From the NCBI GenBank assembly GCA_003427395.1, contig BFEA01000047.1, forward strand, positions 2,841,663 to 2,869,220: a stretch of DNA of 27,558 nucleotides, written 5' to 3'. The DNA comes from Chara braunii. Taxonomy: Eukaryota > Streptophyta > Charophyceae > Charales > Characeae. The notes below the pieces were generated by a model, which saw only the letters and a program-made list of their open reading frames with translations, was not told the DNA's origin and searched no databases. Positions 1 through 8,414 of this stretch are shown piece after piece. The translations under genes were made by a program, and so were the position numbers. The first letter of the stretch is position 1; every line of letters begins with the position of its first letter.

Positions 1-95
1 ACAGACCCTAGCTGTATGTTTTAAGGCGGGGTACCTATCATCGAGACAGCTATCATCATTATCAGTTGATCGTGACCTCCTCCCGGCCCTATGGT
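1..95. repeat. Copy of the repeat also found at 4441-4655
   Basis: This segment matches 4560-4654 almost base for base, with scattered substitutions, starting at the shared ACAGACCCTAGCTGTAT and ending at CCCTATGGT. It ends exactly where the adapter at 96-133 begins. Its true genomic neighbour is therefore unknown: it may be the far end of a mate-pair fragment and not the real left flank of base 134. I see no coding content. Confidence 0.8.
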
Positions 96-133
96 CTGTC
101 TCTTATACACATCTAGATGTGTATAAGAGACAG
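96..133. other. Nextera mate-pair junction adapter (assembly artefact)
   Basis: Bases 96-114 read CTGTCTCTTATACACATCT, the Nextera transposase mosaic end, and 115-133 are its exact reverse complement. Together they form the 38-bp junction adapter of circularised mate-pair libraries. A perfect 38-bp match is not expected in natural DNA. An untrimmed mate-pair read was evidently built into the contig, so sequence left and right of it need not be adjacent in the genome. Confidence 0.97.
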
Positions 134-1065
134 GTACTTGTGTGTTTCTTCATTAGGAAGGGCTTGCCATTCTGTCTACCGGGACACAACATATCGAAGT
201 TTAATTCCTGAAAGTGGTAGCTCTTCAAGCGCAGGAGACAGTGATGCAGGGTCACCGATGCCTTGAGTGGCGTGGGGAGTGTTCTACGCTCGACCAGTGG
301 CCATCCTGGGAACTCCTGCTTACATCTTCAGCACTCACGTATTATGGGTAGAATTTGGGGAATCAACATGACGAAGGAACGAGACTGCAGCTGGGTATGC
401 AAAACCCTGAAGACCACTGGGTGGGGGCGCCATCAGCCGGAGTGGAGACTCACTTGTGGCGGTGGGAACGTTTCCCAGGCGCGAGCAGGAATAGTGACAT
501 AGGGTCGGTCACCCATGCCTTGAGTGGTGTGGGGAGTGTTCTACGCTTGACTCTGTGCCATTCTGGAAAATCTGGTTTAATATACGTTCCTCGTTCGTAT
601 ATTCTGTGGTCGCGGTTATCGACCTCTTCTTCTCTTTGAATTCCCTGCAATCCACTTCGACTCTCTATATGTGGCCGATCTCCTGGCTGTTCTAAATCGT
701 CCATTTTCCATCGACAATATTAATGTGCCCGGTTTCAGTACTTCGATCTAAGAATGGATATAACTTTAGAGTTGTCGTGCACCTAATAATTTAGCAATTT
801 CTTGGAAGTAATTTTAGGGTTATCTTGTTAACGTCTTGCGCATTCCCTTGTGCATTCTTGAGATTTGCAATTCATTCATAGCTCATAGTTCTGTTGCCAA
901 TAGTGTTTCGATTTCTACAAACATGCCAGCGCCTCACCGAGTAGTAATGATATTATACTGATATAGATTAAAAAAAATAAAAAAATAAAAACCTCAGTTG
1001 ACGAGGCCGGGGACCTCACAATTCAACCCGGAGTTATCCCGGCAGCATCAGATAGTTTAGCTTAG

Positions 1066-1067
<2 letters not shown>
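134..1067. repeat. Non-coding stretch with a ~256-bp-spaced direct repeat
   Basis: No convincing gene. Bases 235-325 and 490-575 are diverged copies of one block; both contain ATGCCTTGAGTGG followed by GTGGGGAGTGTTCTACGCT. The remainder is AT-rich and ends in A-rich sequence at 969-990. At 1000-1060 the minus strand has a GGGTTGAATT segment that weakly resembles a pol III B box, which is not enough to call a tRNA. The ORFs here are short and look like chance. Confidence 0.5.
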
Positions 1068-1132
<65 letters not shown>

Positions 1133-1245
1133 CCGTCTATGACAGATAGGGGGGATGGTAAGAGCATACCCTCCTATCTATCCTTCCGGGGGCTCCATTC
1201 TATTGGTGGGGAGCTGCACCTGCTGGAAAACGGGTCCAGCGTCCC
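1068..1245 (-). mobile_element. SINE, head-family A, with a 61-nt poly(T) (poly(A) on minus)
   Basis: On the minus strand this begins GGGACGCTGGACCCG, continues through CCAGCAGGTGCAGCTCCCC and CACCAATAGA, then has a strong hairpin (GATAGGAGGG paired with CCCCCCTATC, loop containing TATGCTCTTA) and ends in 61 uninterrupted A residues (T at 1068-1128 on plus). The same head recurs near 7303, 15330, 15553, 16346, 16487, 16560 and 27455. A retroposed non-coding element is inferred from the shared head, A-tail and lack of ORFs. I see no clear pol III boxes in the head and no clear target duplication here. Confidence 0.75.
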
Positions 1246-1385
1246 TTAAATCTGTTTAGATCAATCAATATTGCTTCCTCAACTTTTCCACCTAAGGATG
1301 CCTCTTCAGTCAAAGTTTGACCGCCAAATAAAAGTGATCTATCTAGCATCCTTTAACTGAAATCTCCACTATTTATTCTCTCTCC

Positions 1386-2087
1386 TTAACCTTCTTCCCT
1401 TCCCCCAAACCAGTCCATATCTACCAAAGCAAGCTCAGACTGAGGAAAGGGGTCTAGAAAATAAGCTGGTGATCTCAAAGAAGCTCCCGGTTGGATGTCA
1501 AACCAATTAAAAAAATTGATCCGATAGTCCCTCCTGAACAATACCTGGTCCTCGTCCTCTCCTGGCCAAATTACCTCTCCCAATTTCTCCCTTGACGCAT
1601 CCCCTAGCCATTCCAAACCGAATTCAAAAATACTTTGCTTAATGTCCTGTTTTTGTTTTAATTGTAAAAGTTTGTTTTTCCACTTTTCCCATTGATCTCT
1701 GATTTCTGTCTGAATAAATTGTTGGATTACCTCTGTCGTTTCTTTTCCTTCCATCCTTACTTTCTCAATTGTTAATACACATCTTTTATGCCAAAAAGCC
1801 CATAAAACTGCTTTTCTGCCTAATTGAAATAAATTTTGCTGAAATAGTGATAATTCAATTAATACCATGGCCATGGCCATTCTAGACCCAATCAAAATTG
1901 CTCTCCAATCCCATGGCCATTCTAGACCCGTAATCCTATTCCACACATAGTCCCACCGTCGCCATGTCAGAACAGAGCTCGGACATTGCAAGAAGATATG
2001 TTCTATTGTTTCTCTTAATTTCCTACTCTCACTGTCTGAAACACTGTGAAGAGCCTGAGCTGCCAAGACGGGTTTCTCACCGGGCAC
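1386..2087 (-). pseudogene. LINE (non-LTR retrotransposon) ORF2 C-terminal fragment, zf-RVT-like
   Basis: This 233-codon minus-strand frame encodes the C-terminal end of a non-LTR retrotransposon polyprotein. Near residue 30 it reads ETIEHIFLQCP followed by Trp residues, the E-x-x-H-x-F-x-x-C-P signature of the reverse-transcriptase zinc-binding domain (zf-RVT) at the end of plant-type LINE ORF2. The following ~190 residues (LGRKAVLWAFWHKRC, then a Lys/Gln-rich helix and an acidic C-terminus) look like the post-zinc-finger tail. The upstream CxxC half and the whole RT domain are missing, because sequence beyond ~2046 is the tandem array at 2046-2925. A 17-bp duplication (ATGGCCATTCTAGACCC at ~1873 and ~1913) lies inside it. 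This is a dead, 5'-truncated relic. The family call is from motif only. Confidence 0.6.
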
Positions 2088-2925
2088 CTAATGGATACAC
2101 CTCAAGTCTGCTTTTCACCGGTTCTCTCTTTCCTCCCATCCAGTAGCGTTCCCACTGCCCCTCGTCACACTCCCACTGTTCAAGGAGGCACCGCTACTAG
2201 TAGTTTCATGGACTTCACTCTGAGCTACTCTAAATTACTTCCCTCTTCTGTTGATGAATTTGGGCAAGAGCCTTCTCAGAACAACTGCAGACCTATCAAC
2301 TACATTCGTCACCCACAATGGCTCCCTCAATTCTATCCTGGCAAGCTTCTCATCCTTACTGCCCAAAGCACTGTAAAGAGCCTGAGCTGCCGAGACGGGT
2401 TTCCCACCACGCACCCAATGGATACATGTCAAGTTTGCTCTTCACCGGTTCCCTGTTTCCTCCGTACCAGTAGCGTTCCCACCGCGCCTTGACCCACTCT
2501 CGCTGCTGAAGGTCGCTGGCACCGCGACTAGTGGCTCCGTGACTTTCGCCCTGAACTACTAAGTTACTTCCCTCTTCTATTTGTGAACGACTACTGCGGC
2601 CTTCTCAAAGCAACTGCAGGCATATCAACTAAATTTCTCATCCATCATGATTCCCTCAGCTCTTTCAGGGCAACCTTTTCATCCTCACTGTCCACAACAC
2701 CGTAAAGAGCCTGAGCTGCCGAGACGGGTTTCCCACCACGCACGCAATGGATACACCTCAAGTTTGCTCTGCACCGGTTCTCTCTTTCCTCCCTACCAGT
2801 AGCGTTCCCACTGCCCCTTGTCCCACTCTCACTGCTCAAGGTAGCACCGCCGCTGGTGGCTCCATAAGTTTTACCCTGACCCACTCAAGAATTACTTCCT
2901 CTCTCATTTTTAGGCAGCTGCAACG
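2046..2925. repeat. Tandem array, ~328-bp unit, about 2.7 copies
   Basis: The block beginning AAGAGCCTGAGCTGCC recurs at 2049, 2376 and 2705, so the unit is about 327-329 bp. Copies share CACCGGTTC...TTTCCTCC and AGTAGCGTTCCCAC segments and differ by scattered substitutions and small indels. Minus-strand translations of each unit contain AAQAL(Y/H) followed by a Ser/Asp/Glu-rich patch and overlap the start of the LINE fragment. The array may therefore derive from that LINE's coding region, or the LINE may have joined a pre-existing satellite. Confidence 0.8.
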
Positions 2926-4440
2926 TTAATCGATCGTGGCATCTGCTAACACATATTTAACCAGCTTACTGCATGATCATAGTACTATGACCCCTTGCTG
3001 TGTCCATTACATGACGTGTTTCTGAGTACGAAACACTATAGGCAATATACGTATCAACTCTAGGGGAGAACTTTACTGCCCAGGAAATTCAAGCGACAGC
3101 AAACTCAATCGTTACCCTAAAATGCGACAGAGAAAACAGGGTTTCTATCAGCCTAAGAAACCACACGGCCCCTGAATGTCCAGCAGATGCATGATGCCAG
3201 GAGATCTAAATGCCCATTAGCAATGGATACGGCCAGATACTAAGCATAAGAATGGGAAAGCCAATGAATGCATCTGTATAACCAGCACCGAAAGCAGAGC
3301 CTCAAAGCTCCAGATCGTCCATGAGATCCCATGCCGAGATTGGCGCTCCTGTTCTGAAATCTTCCGGCGCGCTGCCACCATTGCTGCAGGCTCTCTCACT
3401 GCCCGCCGCGACGCCGTCCCGGATCATTCTTCCAGTACTTGCACTTGTAGCTCTTGGTCTGCCGCTTCCATCGGCATCGGTTATCTGTGCCTGAAACTCG
3501 GGCCTGCTTTCGCAGGCACGAGTAGTCAACGTGATGTTGCAACCACCGATATAAGGGTTTGAAGAGAAAATGTTTCGGTATTTTCCAAGGATAGAAACTT
3601 AGTAAAGTGAGAGGTGGAACAGAGGAGGAAGTCGCCTGGGGCCCTATCCTTGAGTGCAAAGGCACTCCCTCTCCACTCAAGGAGAGGTTTGGATATGAGC
3701 AACCGAAGATAGCTCAGCTATGTCTTGTTCCAGTTGAGACGCCAGTCTTTCCATACCGCGTGGCCACAGAACTTCGACTAGCATGCTTTCCCTCCAGGCG
3801 TCGGCCGGCCGTGGAGCTCTAGGACTCCGCTAAATTCGAAAACGAATTAGTGCTGCCTTAGCGCTAACTCGGCGCTACCGAACACTTATTTTCTTTTCTT
3901 TTCTTTTCTTAGTAAGCCCTGCCAACAAGGCAGGGAAGTCCGTTCTAGATTTCCATTACTTGTTCGTAGTAAACAGCAGAATGCTTTGATACTGTATGTC
4001 TGGGAAGATGCAGTAGAAGAGAAGAAAAACAAAAGGGGAAACGACCCAGACCCAAATCACCGGGCCAGACTTTTTTTTTTTTTTTTAAATAAAAGTCCAG
4101 GGTGTTGTAGAGGCCAGTTACTAGGCACACATTGATCGCCGGAAGCGGTCAGCCGTAGTCGCTCTGAGGCGAGGCCACCACCCATCCCATCCTCCGTCAA
4201 TACTCCTAGCGTATCCTCTATCCCTACTATCCTACCTCAGTGTGACCAGCACTCAGGACCATCACCCTACGTATCGAGGGGAACTTGGACAGAACAGTAG
4301 TGACAGGCACCAGGGCTAGCTGCCCAGCCCTGGTTGAAGCATAGTCGAACGAGCCTCGTCGTACGGGTACTTCGGACGCCAGGCTCAAGCAATCACCTAT
4401 TGGCCCCTAAGTTGACCAACTAGTAACTCGCGCCCTCTAC
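2926..4440. other. Unassigned intergenic sequence
   Basis: I recognise no gene. Bases ~3300-3540 are GC-richer but have no recognisable protein in any frame. There is a TTTTC microsatellite at 3888-3910, a small hairpin at 3917-3935 (CCCTGCC / GGCAGGG), a 16-T run at 4071-4086, and a hairpin near 4303-4333 (CCAGGGC / GCCCTGG). The rest is unremarkable and probably consists of old, unrecognised repeats. Confidence 0.4.
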
Positions 4441-4655
4441 TCTCCCACCACAGACCTAGCTGTATATTTAATGCGGGGTACTTATCATNGAGACGCCTAT
4501 CATCATCACCAGTCAGAACCCAGCAGACCAACCAGTGACTCACGCCCTCTACTCTCCCACCACAGACCCTAGCTGTATTTTTAAGGCGGGGTACTTATCA
4601 TCGAGACGGTTATCATCATTATCAGTTGATCGGAACCTCCTCCCAACCCTATGGT
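4441..4655. repeat. Two tandem copies of a ~113-bp repeat
   Basis: The segment (G/A)CCCTCTACTCTCCCACCACAGACC...CTAGCTGTAT...GCGGGGTACTTATCAT...GAGACG occurs twice, starting near 4432 and 4545. The first copy contains an N at 4490. The second copy continues into a stretch matched by bases 1-95. GT-rich DNA (TGTGTATGTG) follows to about 4920. There is no coding content. Confidence 0.75.
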
Positions 4656-4783
4656 TGTGTATGTGCCAACCCTGTGGTTGTGTATGTGTGTATGTACTCT
4701 GTATCATAGATGTGTGCCCGTGGGCTATATGTATGGTTTGTATGCTGCTCGCCACCATGGAGCATCTGCGAAGTGAGTAGTCA

Positions 4784-4821
4784 GTACTAGTGAGAGGTGC
4801 TCTTATCACCGCCACTAGTAC
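4784..4821. repeat. Hairpin with TGCTCTTATCA loop
   Basis: GTACTAGTG at 4784-4792 pairs perfectly with CACTAGTAC at 4813-4821, with an inner GGTG/CACC stem around GCTCTTAT. The same loop motif appears in the variable hairpins of the family-A SINEs (1160s, 15640s, 16260s) and at ~13860. This may be a stray SINE 3' module in GT-rich DNA. Confidence 0.55.
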
Positions 4822-4954
4822 ATGTATGTGTGTGTGTACCTTGAGCTATATATATGTATGTATAGTATGTGTGTATGGATTGTGCTATCTGGGGTAGTAT
4901 CTCATTGTGTGTGTATGTAGTAGAGACAGGTCTATCTGGACAGGACCCCCCCAA

Positions 4955-5035
4955 AGTCCGGAGCCGGACTTGAACCTGTGACCCACAGTATGAAACTGGA
5001 GGGTTCTACCACTTGTACTACCGTGGGAAGTGGAT
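4955..5035 (-). mobile_element. tRNA-like SINE head (pol III A and B boxes)
   Basis: The minus strand reads TAGTACAAGTGGTAGAA (A-box-like, about 5004-5020) and, about 40 nt on, GGTTCAAGTCC (B box, 4965-4975), with the spacing of a tRNA gene. The T arm is recognisable. The acceptor ends do not pair, so this is a tRNA-derived SINE head or tRNA pseudogene and not a working tRNA. Downstream limits are unclear. Confidence 0.55.
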
Positions 5036-5249
5036 AAAATGTGTGTAGTGTCTGGACTGGGGGAGATCATCAGAGCGACCAAAGCCAACAACAACCAGCA
5101 ACCAGCGTGAAGACTAGACCAGCATACAACACCCATGGACTGACCCCCTGGGTGGTGCGCAGGCAGTGCCTGTAATGGTACCATGCGTCAGCCCAGGGGA
5201 GTGTGTGTCCAGCCGTGCGTCATTCTAATGCCCTGCCGCTGTCCGTGCG

Positions 5250-5336
5250 CGAGGCTGTGGAGATTTGAATCCACAACCTCGTACCACAATGCGCATTTCC
5301 AACCGGTGCTCTAACCACTGAGATACATCAACTGGA
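5250..5336 (-). mobile_element. tRNA-derived SINE head or tRNA pseudogene
   Basis: The minus strand has TATCTCAGTGGTTAGAGCA (A box and D arm, ~5306-5325) and GTGGATTCAAATCTCCAC (T arm and B box, ~5257-5274; stem GTGGA/TCCAC). The order and spacing match a tRNA, but I cannot pair an acceptor stem, and the anticodon arm is irregular. I infer a tRNA-derived SINE promoter head of a different family from the one at 4955. Confidence 0.6.
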
Positions 5337-5385
5337 CGATTACCAGCCCAGACTTATATCACCCGGCCCGGTGCGTCCTAGCGAA

Positions 5386-5503
5386 CTAGCAGCGTTGAGT
5401 TTCCCCAACGCCTGAATCTGGACGTGTTTGTAGAGATGTGCAGAAACCGCACATCCTCTACAAACATCCAGATTCAGGCTTTGGCGAAACGCAACGCTGC
5501 TAG
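5386..5503. mobile_element. 118-bp foldback (MITE-like) palindrome
   Basis: CTAGCAGCGTTG at the left pairs with CAACGCTGCTAG at the right. The arms continue inward (GCCTGAATCTGGA / TCCAGATTCAGGC and TTTGTAGAG...TGTGC / GCACA...CTCTACAAA) to a 7-nt loop near 5441-5447. Nearly the whole 118 bp folds into one hairpin. No ORF. It is a non-autonomous foldback element or a hairpin RNA source. Target duplication is not clear. A decayed relative lies at 5692-5750. Confidence 0.75.
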
Positions 5504-5555
5504 TGGGACTTGGCCGCTGAGCTGCTTGGCATGGGTGGGGTCTACTGAGTCATGA

Positions 5556-5614
5556 GGAGAGATCACCTGCCAAAAAAAAAGAAAAAAAAAAAAAGAAAGG
5601 GAGAGATCACCTGC
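5556..5614. repeat. 15-bp direct repeat flanking a 29-nt A-rich tract
   Basis: GGAGAGATCACCTGC occurs at 5556-5570 and again at 5600-5614. Between them is only an A-rich tract (As interrupted by single C and G residues). This is what a target-primed retro-insertion looks like when nothing but the poly(A) tail was copied. A simple duplication plus microsatellite growth is the alternative. Confidence 0.65.
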
Positions 5615-5691
5615 AGGGTATCTAGGTTACGAGGTCGGCTGGCGGGGTACCCATGCAGGGGCGAGGTCCCACTAGCAAAGGGCATTGGATT

Positions 5692-5750
5692 GAACGCCTT
5701 AATTTGGCCACGTTTGTAGACAAGTGCAGAAAATCGTGTCTAGATGTGTC
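5692..5750. repeat. Decayed half-copy of the 5386-5503 foldback
   Basis: GAACGCCTTAATTTGG and ACGTTTGTAGACAAGTGCAGAAA align with the left arm and loop of the foldback at 5386-5503, with several substitutions and no matching full right arm. Confidence 0.45.
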
Positions 5751-5875
5751 TGCTCTTACCAGCACCCTGGGCGCAACATTTGTGCCCGACTGCATGGAAA
5801 ATTGACCCAGCTGCATACCCAGCAAAACAAAAGGACACCCTTACTTACAGTAGGGCTACCCCCGACGAATCTACC

Positions 5876-5985
5876 GACCTTCTTCCCCCGAATACAACGT
5901 ACGGTCATTATAGCTGTATTTGAGGCATCTTTCAGTCTAGATACAGCTATAATGACCGTACGTTGTATCGGGGGGAAGAAGGTAG
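5876..5985. mobile_element. MITE-like foldback, copy A (~108 bp)
   Basis: Arms at 5877-5919 and 5941-5983 are reverse complements at 41 of 43 positions, starting ACCTTCTTCCCCC and containing CAACGTACGGTCATTATAG. The 21-nt loop contains GGCATCTTTCAGTCTA. Copy B at 6684-6792 shares arms and loop. No ORF. Non-autonomous DNA transposon by structure; family unknown. Confidence 0.75.
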
Positions 5986-6149
5986 TCATATGTCAGCCAG
6001 ATTGTGGGGAAACAGGGTCTAGTATGAGTATTCCCTTGGACTGGCAATACGAAATGCATGCTTTTTTTTCTTTTTTCTTTTTTCCATAAAGGCTAATTCT
6101 TTTAAGCCCAACCAATTCAATTACCTGTCGAATCTGGACAGGACAGCCT

Positions 6150-6533
6150 TTCAGGCCTTTTTTATTGTCATTATAGTATTACTGGGAACCCGTAGCAGCC
6201 ACATCCGTGGTCAAGCCGGGAGCTGCACCCACCAGCAGGTGCGATACCTGCTACAGCAGGTGGGCGATACCGGCCAGGGGTCAGCCGGCAGCATATCAGG
6301 ATCGAGCTTCTTCGATCGATGGGCCAGTCACTGAGCCTCCCCTCAGGTGGTGGTCCCCTCCCCCTATGAACATCAGCAGTCTCTGCTCAATGCCACTCGG
6401 GGGGACCAACGGCATATCTCTAGGTGGCGGCCGCCAAGCTTGCCCAGGAAGGTACATGAGGCCAATGGGGATTGAACCCAATACCTCCTGAATGCCACTT
6501 GCATGCCTTACCAACCGAGCCAGGCCGCTGGGT
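6150..6533 (-). mobile_element. tRNA-derived SINE (~380 bp)
   Basis: The minus-strand head has TGGCTCGGTTGGTAAGGC (A box, about 6505-6522) and GGGTTCAATCCCC (B box, about 6466-6478), a textbook pol III promoter pair. The body continues leftwards with two related segments (CAGGTATCGC... and CCGGTATCGCCC) and ends with CAATAAAAAAGGCC near 6157-6170. The 5' edge is at ~6533; the 3' edge is less sure. No ORF. This is a different family from the GGGACGCTGG SINEs. Confidence 0.7.
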
Positions 6534-6683
6534 GATATGCATGCTTTCAATTGAGGTGGAAGGCACCAGGCTATTTTATTTTTAGCCTCAAATTTGGAAG
6601 ATAGTGCCCATGGTTGCTGCTGCTGCTGTTAGACCTGCTGCAGTAGTGTGGGGTTTATCAATTTCTATGGCTGTGTCAGACTG

Positions 6684-6792
6684 CCGTCTTCCCCCGAATA
6701 CAACGCCCGGTCGTTATATCTGAATTTGGGGTATCTTTCAGTCTAAATACAGCTATAATCACCGTACGTTGTATTCGGGGGAAGAAGGTAGT
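6684..6792. mobile_element. MITE-like foldback, copy B
   Basis: Same structure as copy A: CTTCCCCCGAATACAACG on the left, CGTTGTATTCGGGGGAAG on the right, and a loop containing GTATCTTTCAGTCTA. The left arm is more diverged (CCCGGTCGTTATATC). TCAGACT occurs just outside both ends (~6677-6683 and ~6796-6802), a possible 7-bp target duplication. Confidence 0.7.
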
Positions 6793-7037
6793 TTTTCAGA
6801 CTTACTGCCATTCTTGTCAGGGGTTTGGACCCCTGACACATCAGATTCTGCTAGAATTGCAGGGTTGGCGTGAATAAAGTCAACCACTTTTCTCTCTCGG
6901 GGATGGGTATCGCTAACTCTGGGTGACGTGGTGAGTCGTTACGCATCAGTCGAATGCATCCTGGGCAGGCTGTCGGGTTCAGCCTCCTGACGAGTCGTTG
7001 AAAGTCCAACGAAACAGCCTGCCTGATGCAGTCATCC

Positions 7038-7063
7038 TTTTTTTTTTTTTTTTTTTTTTTTTT
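7038..7063. repeat. 26-nt poly(T) tract
   Basis: An uninterrupted T run, likely the A-tail of a minus-strand retroposed sequence whose body would extend to the right (7064 onwards). I could not identify the body or a target duplication. Confidence 0.4.
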
Positions 7064-7285
7064 GTGGAGTTGCGTATAGCAAACATGACAAGTTGCACAT
7101 GCACATGTACACGCACGCATAACCACTTTCGATTGGGAAAAGAATAGGGATTGGAACCAAGCTACACCCGGCCCAGAGGAACAGGCAGAAGGATGATTCG
7201 GGCCCCGCATATCAAGGAGGAACAGACCAAAGAAAGGAGAAGAAAAGGAAGGTTGCGATTCAAACAAAGGATGGATGAAAATAAA

Positions 7286-7476
7286 GCAGCCTGAACTGTT
7301 AAGGGACGCTGGACCCGGTTTCCACCAGCAGGTGTTGCTCCCCACCAATAGATGGAGCGGCCCGCCAGGCAAAGCCTCAATCCTGGTGGTTCTCGTACCA
7401 CCACCAGGATAGAGGCCTTGCACAAGGGCCTTTCTTCCCAAAAAAAAAAAAAAAAAAAAAACGGCAGCCTGAACTG
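7286..7476 (+). mobile_element. SINE, family A, with 13-bp target-site duplication
   Basis: GCAGCCTGAACTG occurs at 7286-7298 and again at 7464-7476, flanking the insert. The insert starts GGGACGCTGGACCCGG (7303), passes through CACCAATAGATGGAGCGGCC, forms a CCTGGTGGT / ACCACCACCAGG hairpin with a TCTCGT loop, and ends in ~22 A residues (7441-7461). Head, hairpin, A-tail and target duplication together make this the best-defined SINE of the window. It sets the true 5' end of the family at GGGACGCTGG or up to four bases earlier. Confidence 0.88.
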
Positions 7477-7550
7477 GCCAGGTAAGTGGACCAACAGCAG
7501 GGCAANGGCAGCCTGAACTGGCCAGGTAAGTGGACCAACAGCAGGGCAAG
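7463..7550. repeat. 44-bp tandem duplication joined by an N
   Basis: The segment beginning GGCAGCCTGAACTGGCCAGG is present twice in a row, with an N at 7506 at the junction. The duplication is otherwise exact, and the N sits at the seam, so a gap-closing artefact is as likely as a real duplication. Confidence 0.7.
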
Positions 7551-7766
7551 TATGGGGGGAGGTAAGACCCCATGCGCACACAAAGGTTCCCAAAACCCAT
7601 TCCCATGCCGACCAAACAAAATAAGAAAACTATGAAGCACTAGTAGTAGTACGGGGACCAAAATGTGGGACCAAAATGTGGAACCGAAAGAGAGCGTACT
7701 CCCCAGAAAGGTGAGCCATAAACAAAATAAGAAACGGCAAAAACTTCAGTAGAGTCCCAAACACTA

Positions 7767-7852
7767 GTTGTAATTGCACTATGGGGCATACAGTTTGCGA
7801 TTGCCCGAACTGCAGTTCGAAACTGTATCTTGGCCCATAGTGCAATCATAAC
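7767..7852. mobile_element. Short foldback element (86 bp)
   Basis: GTTGTAATTGCACTATGGG at the left pairs with CCCATAGTGCAATCATAAC at the right, with one mismatch. The inner ATACAGTTTGCG / CGAAACTGTAT arms continue to an 18-nt loop. Related AATAAGAAAACTA...AAG blocks surround it (7620, 7725, 7885). MITE-like; family unknown. Confidence 0.6.
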
Positions 7853-7909
7853 CCATTTTTGTGACTCCGGTGTAGTTTCCCCAATAAGAAAACTACCAAG
7901 TACGGGTAG

Positions 7910-8171
7910 AGATACAAAATTCAGGTGATCATGGACTTTACATCTCACAGCAAAAATCACCCAAAAACCGCTGGTAAAAAGTACGCCAGCGCTCGACCCT
8001 TCTGTCCTGCTGCTCAGGCCAAGAGGAGTACAACTCCCGGTAAAACTGTCTTATATCCTACTAAAGTCCGCCCTTTACCACACCGGCGCCGACTATACTC
8101 ACACTATTCTCCCAAAAAACTAACCGTTGGCATTCCTTGGCGGCCAAAGGCCTGTGAAATTTACCAACTGC
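7910..8171. repeat. 262-bp direct repeat, left copy (Penelope-type pseudo-LTR)
   Basis: This block is repeated at 13593-13854 with equal length and about four substitutions (~98.5% identity by eye; three are transitions). It bounds the Penelope-like element on its 3' side. Pseudo-LTRs made by tandem or partial insertions are typical of Penelope-like elements. A very long target duplication is the other reading. The plus-strand ORF across it has no recognisable domain. Confidence 0.8.
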
Positions 8172-8414
8172 ATAAAAAGATTTTTTGACTAGGAAATAAA
8201 ATTAAAATTCAAAAAAAAGAAAACAAGTGAAAACATGCGAAAAAAACAAGCGAAAAAAACAACATCATTCACACCTATCAGCCTCCAACTCGGGACCATC
8301 CTCCAGGACCCTTGCTTTCTTCTTTTCCTTTTCGACCCGGCCAGTTGGGCGGCTGAGCTTCCCCCCGTTCGACCTGGATGGTCACTTGCCGCCGCAGGCC
8401 CCACGCCACCCACT
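8172..8414 (-). other. 3' untranslated region of the Penelope-like element
   Basis: It lies between the RT stop codon and the left 262-bp repeat. It is C/T-rich on plus near 8300-8410 and A-rich at 8195-8270 (AAAAAAACAAGCGAAAAAAAC type). Short ORFs here look like chance. I found no hammerhead ribozyme core, as expected for Chlamys-type elements. Confidence 0.5.

Noticed and set aside
1000-1060. tRNA-like SINE head on the minus strand (GGGTTGAATT).
   Set aside because: The B box is poor and no A box is found at the right distance.
5250-5336. Functional tRNA gene on the minus strand.
   Set aside because: A and B boxes fit, but no 7-bp acceptor stem pairs and the anticodon arm is irregular; listed as a SINE head or pseudogene.
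6851-7615. 254-codon minus-strand ORF with poly-Lys and poly-Phe runs.
   Set aside because: The runs are poly(T)/poly(A) tails of repeats; the frame crosses a SINE, its tail and an N, so it is not a gene.
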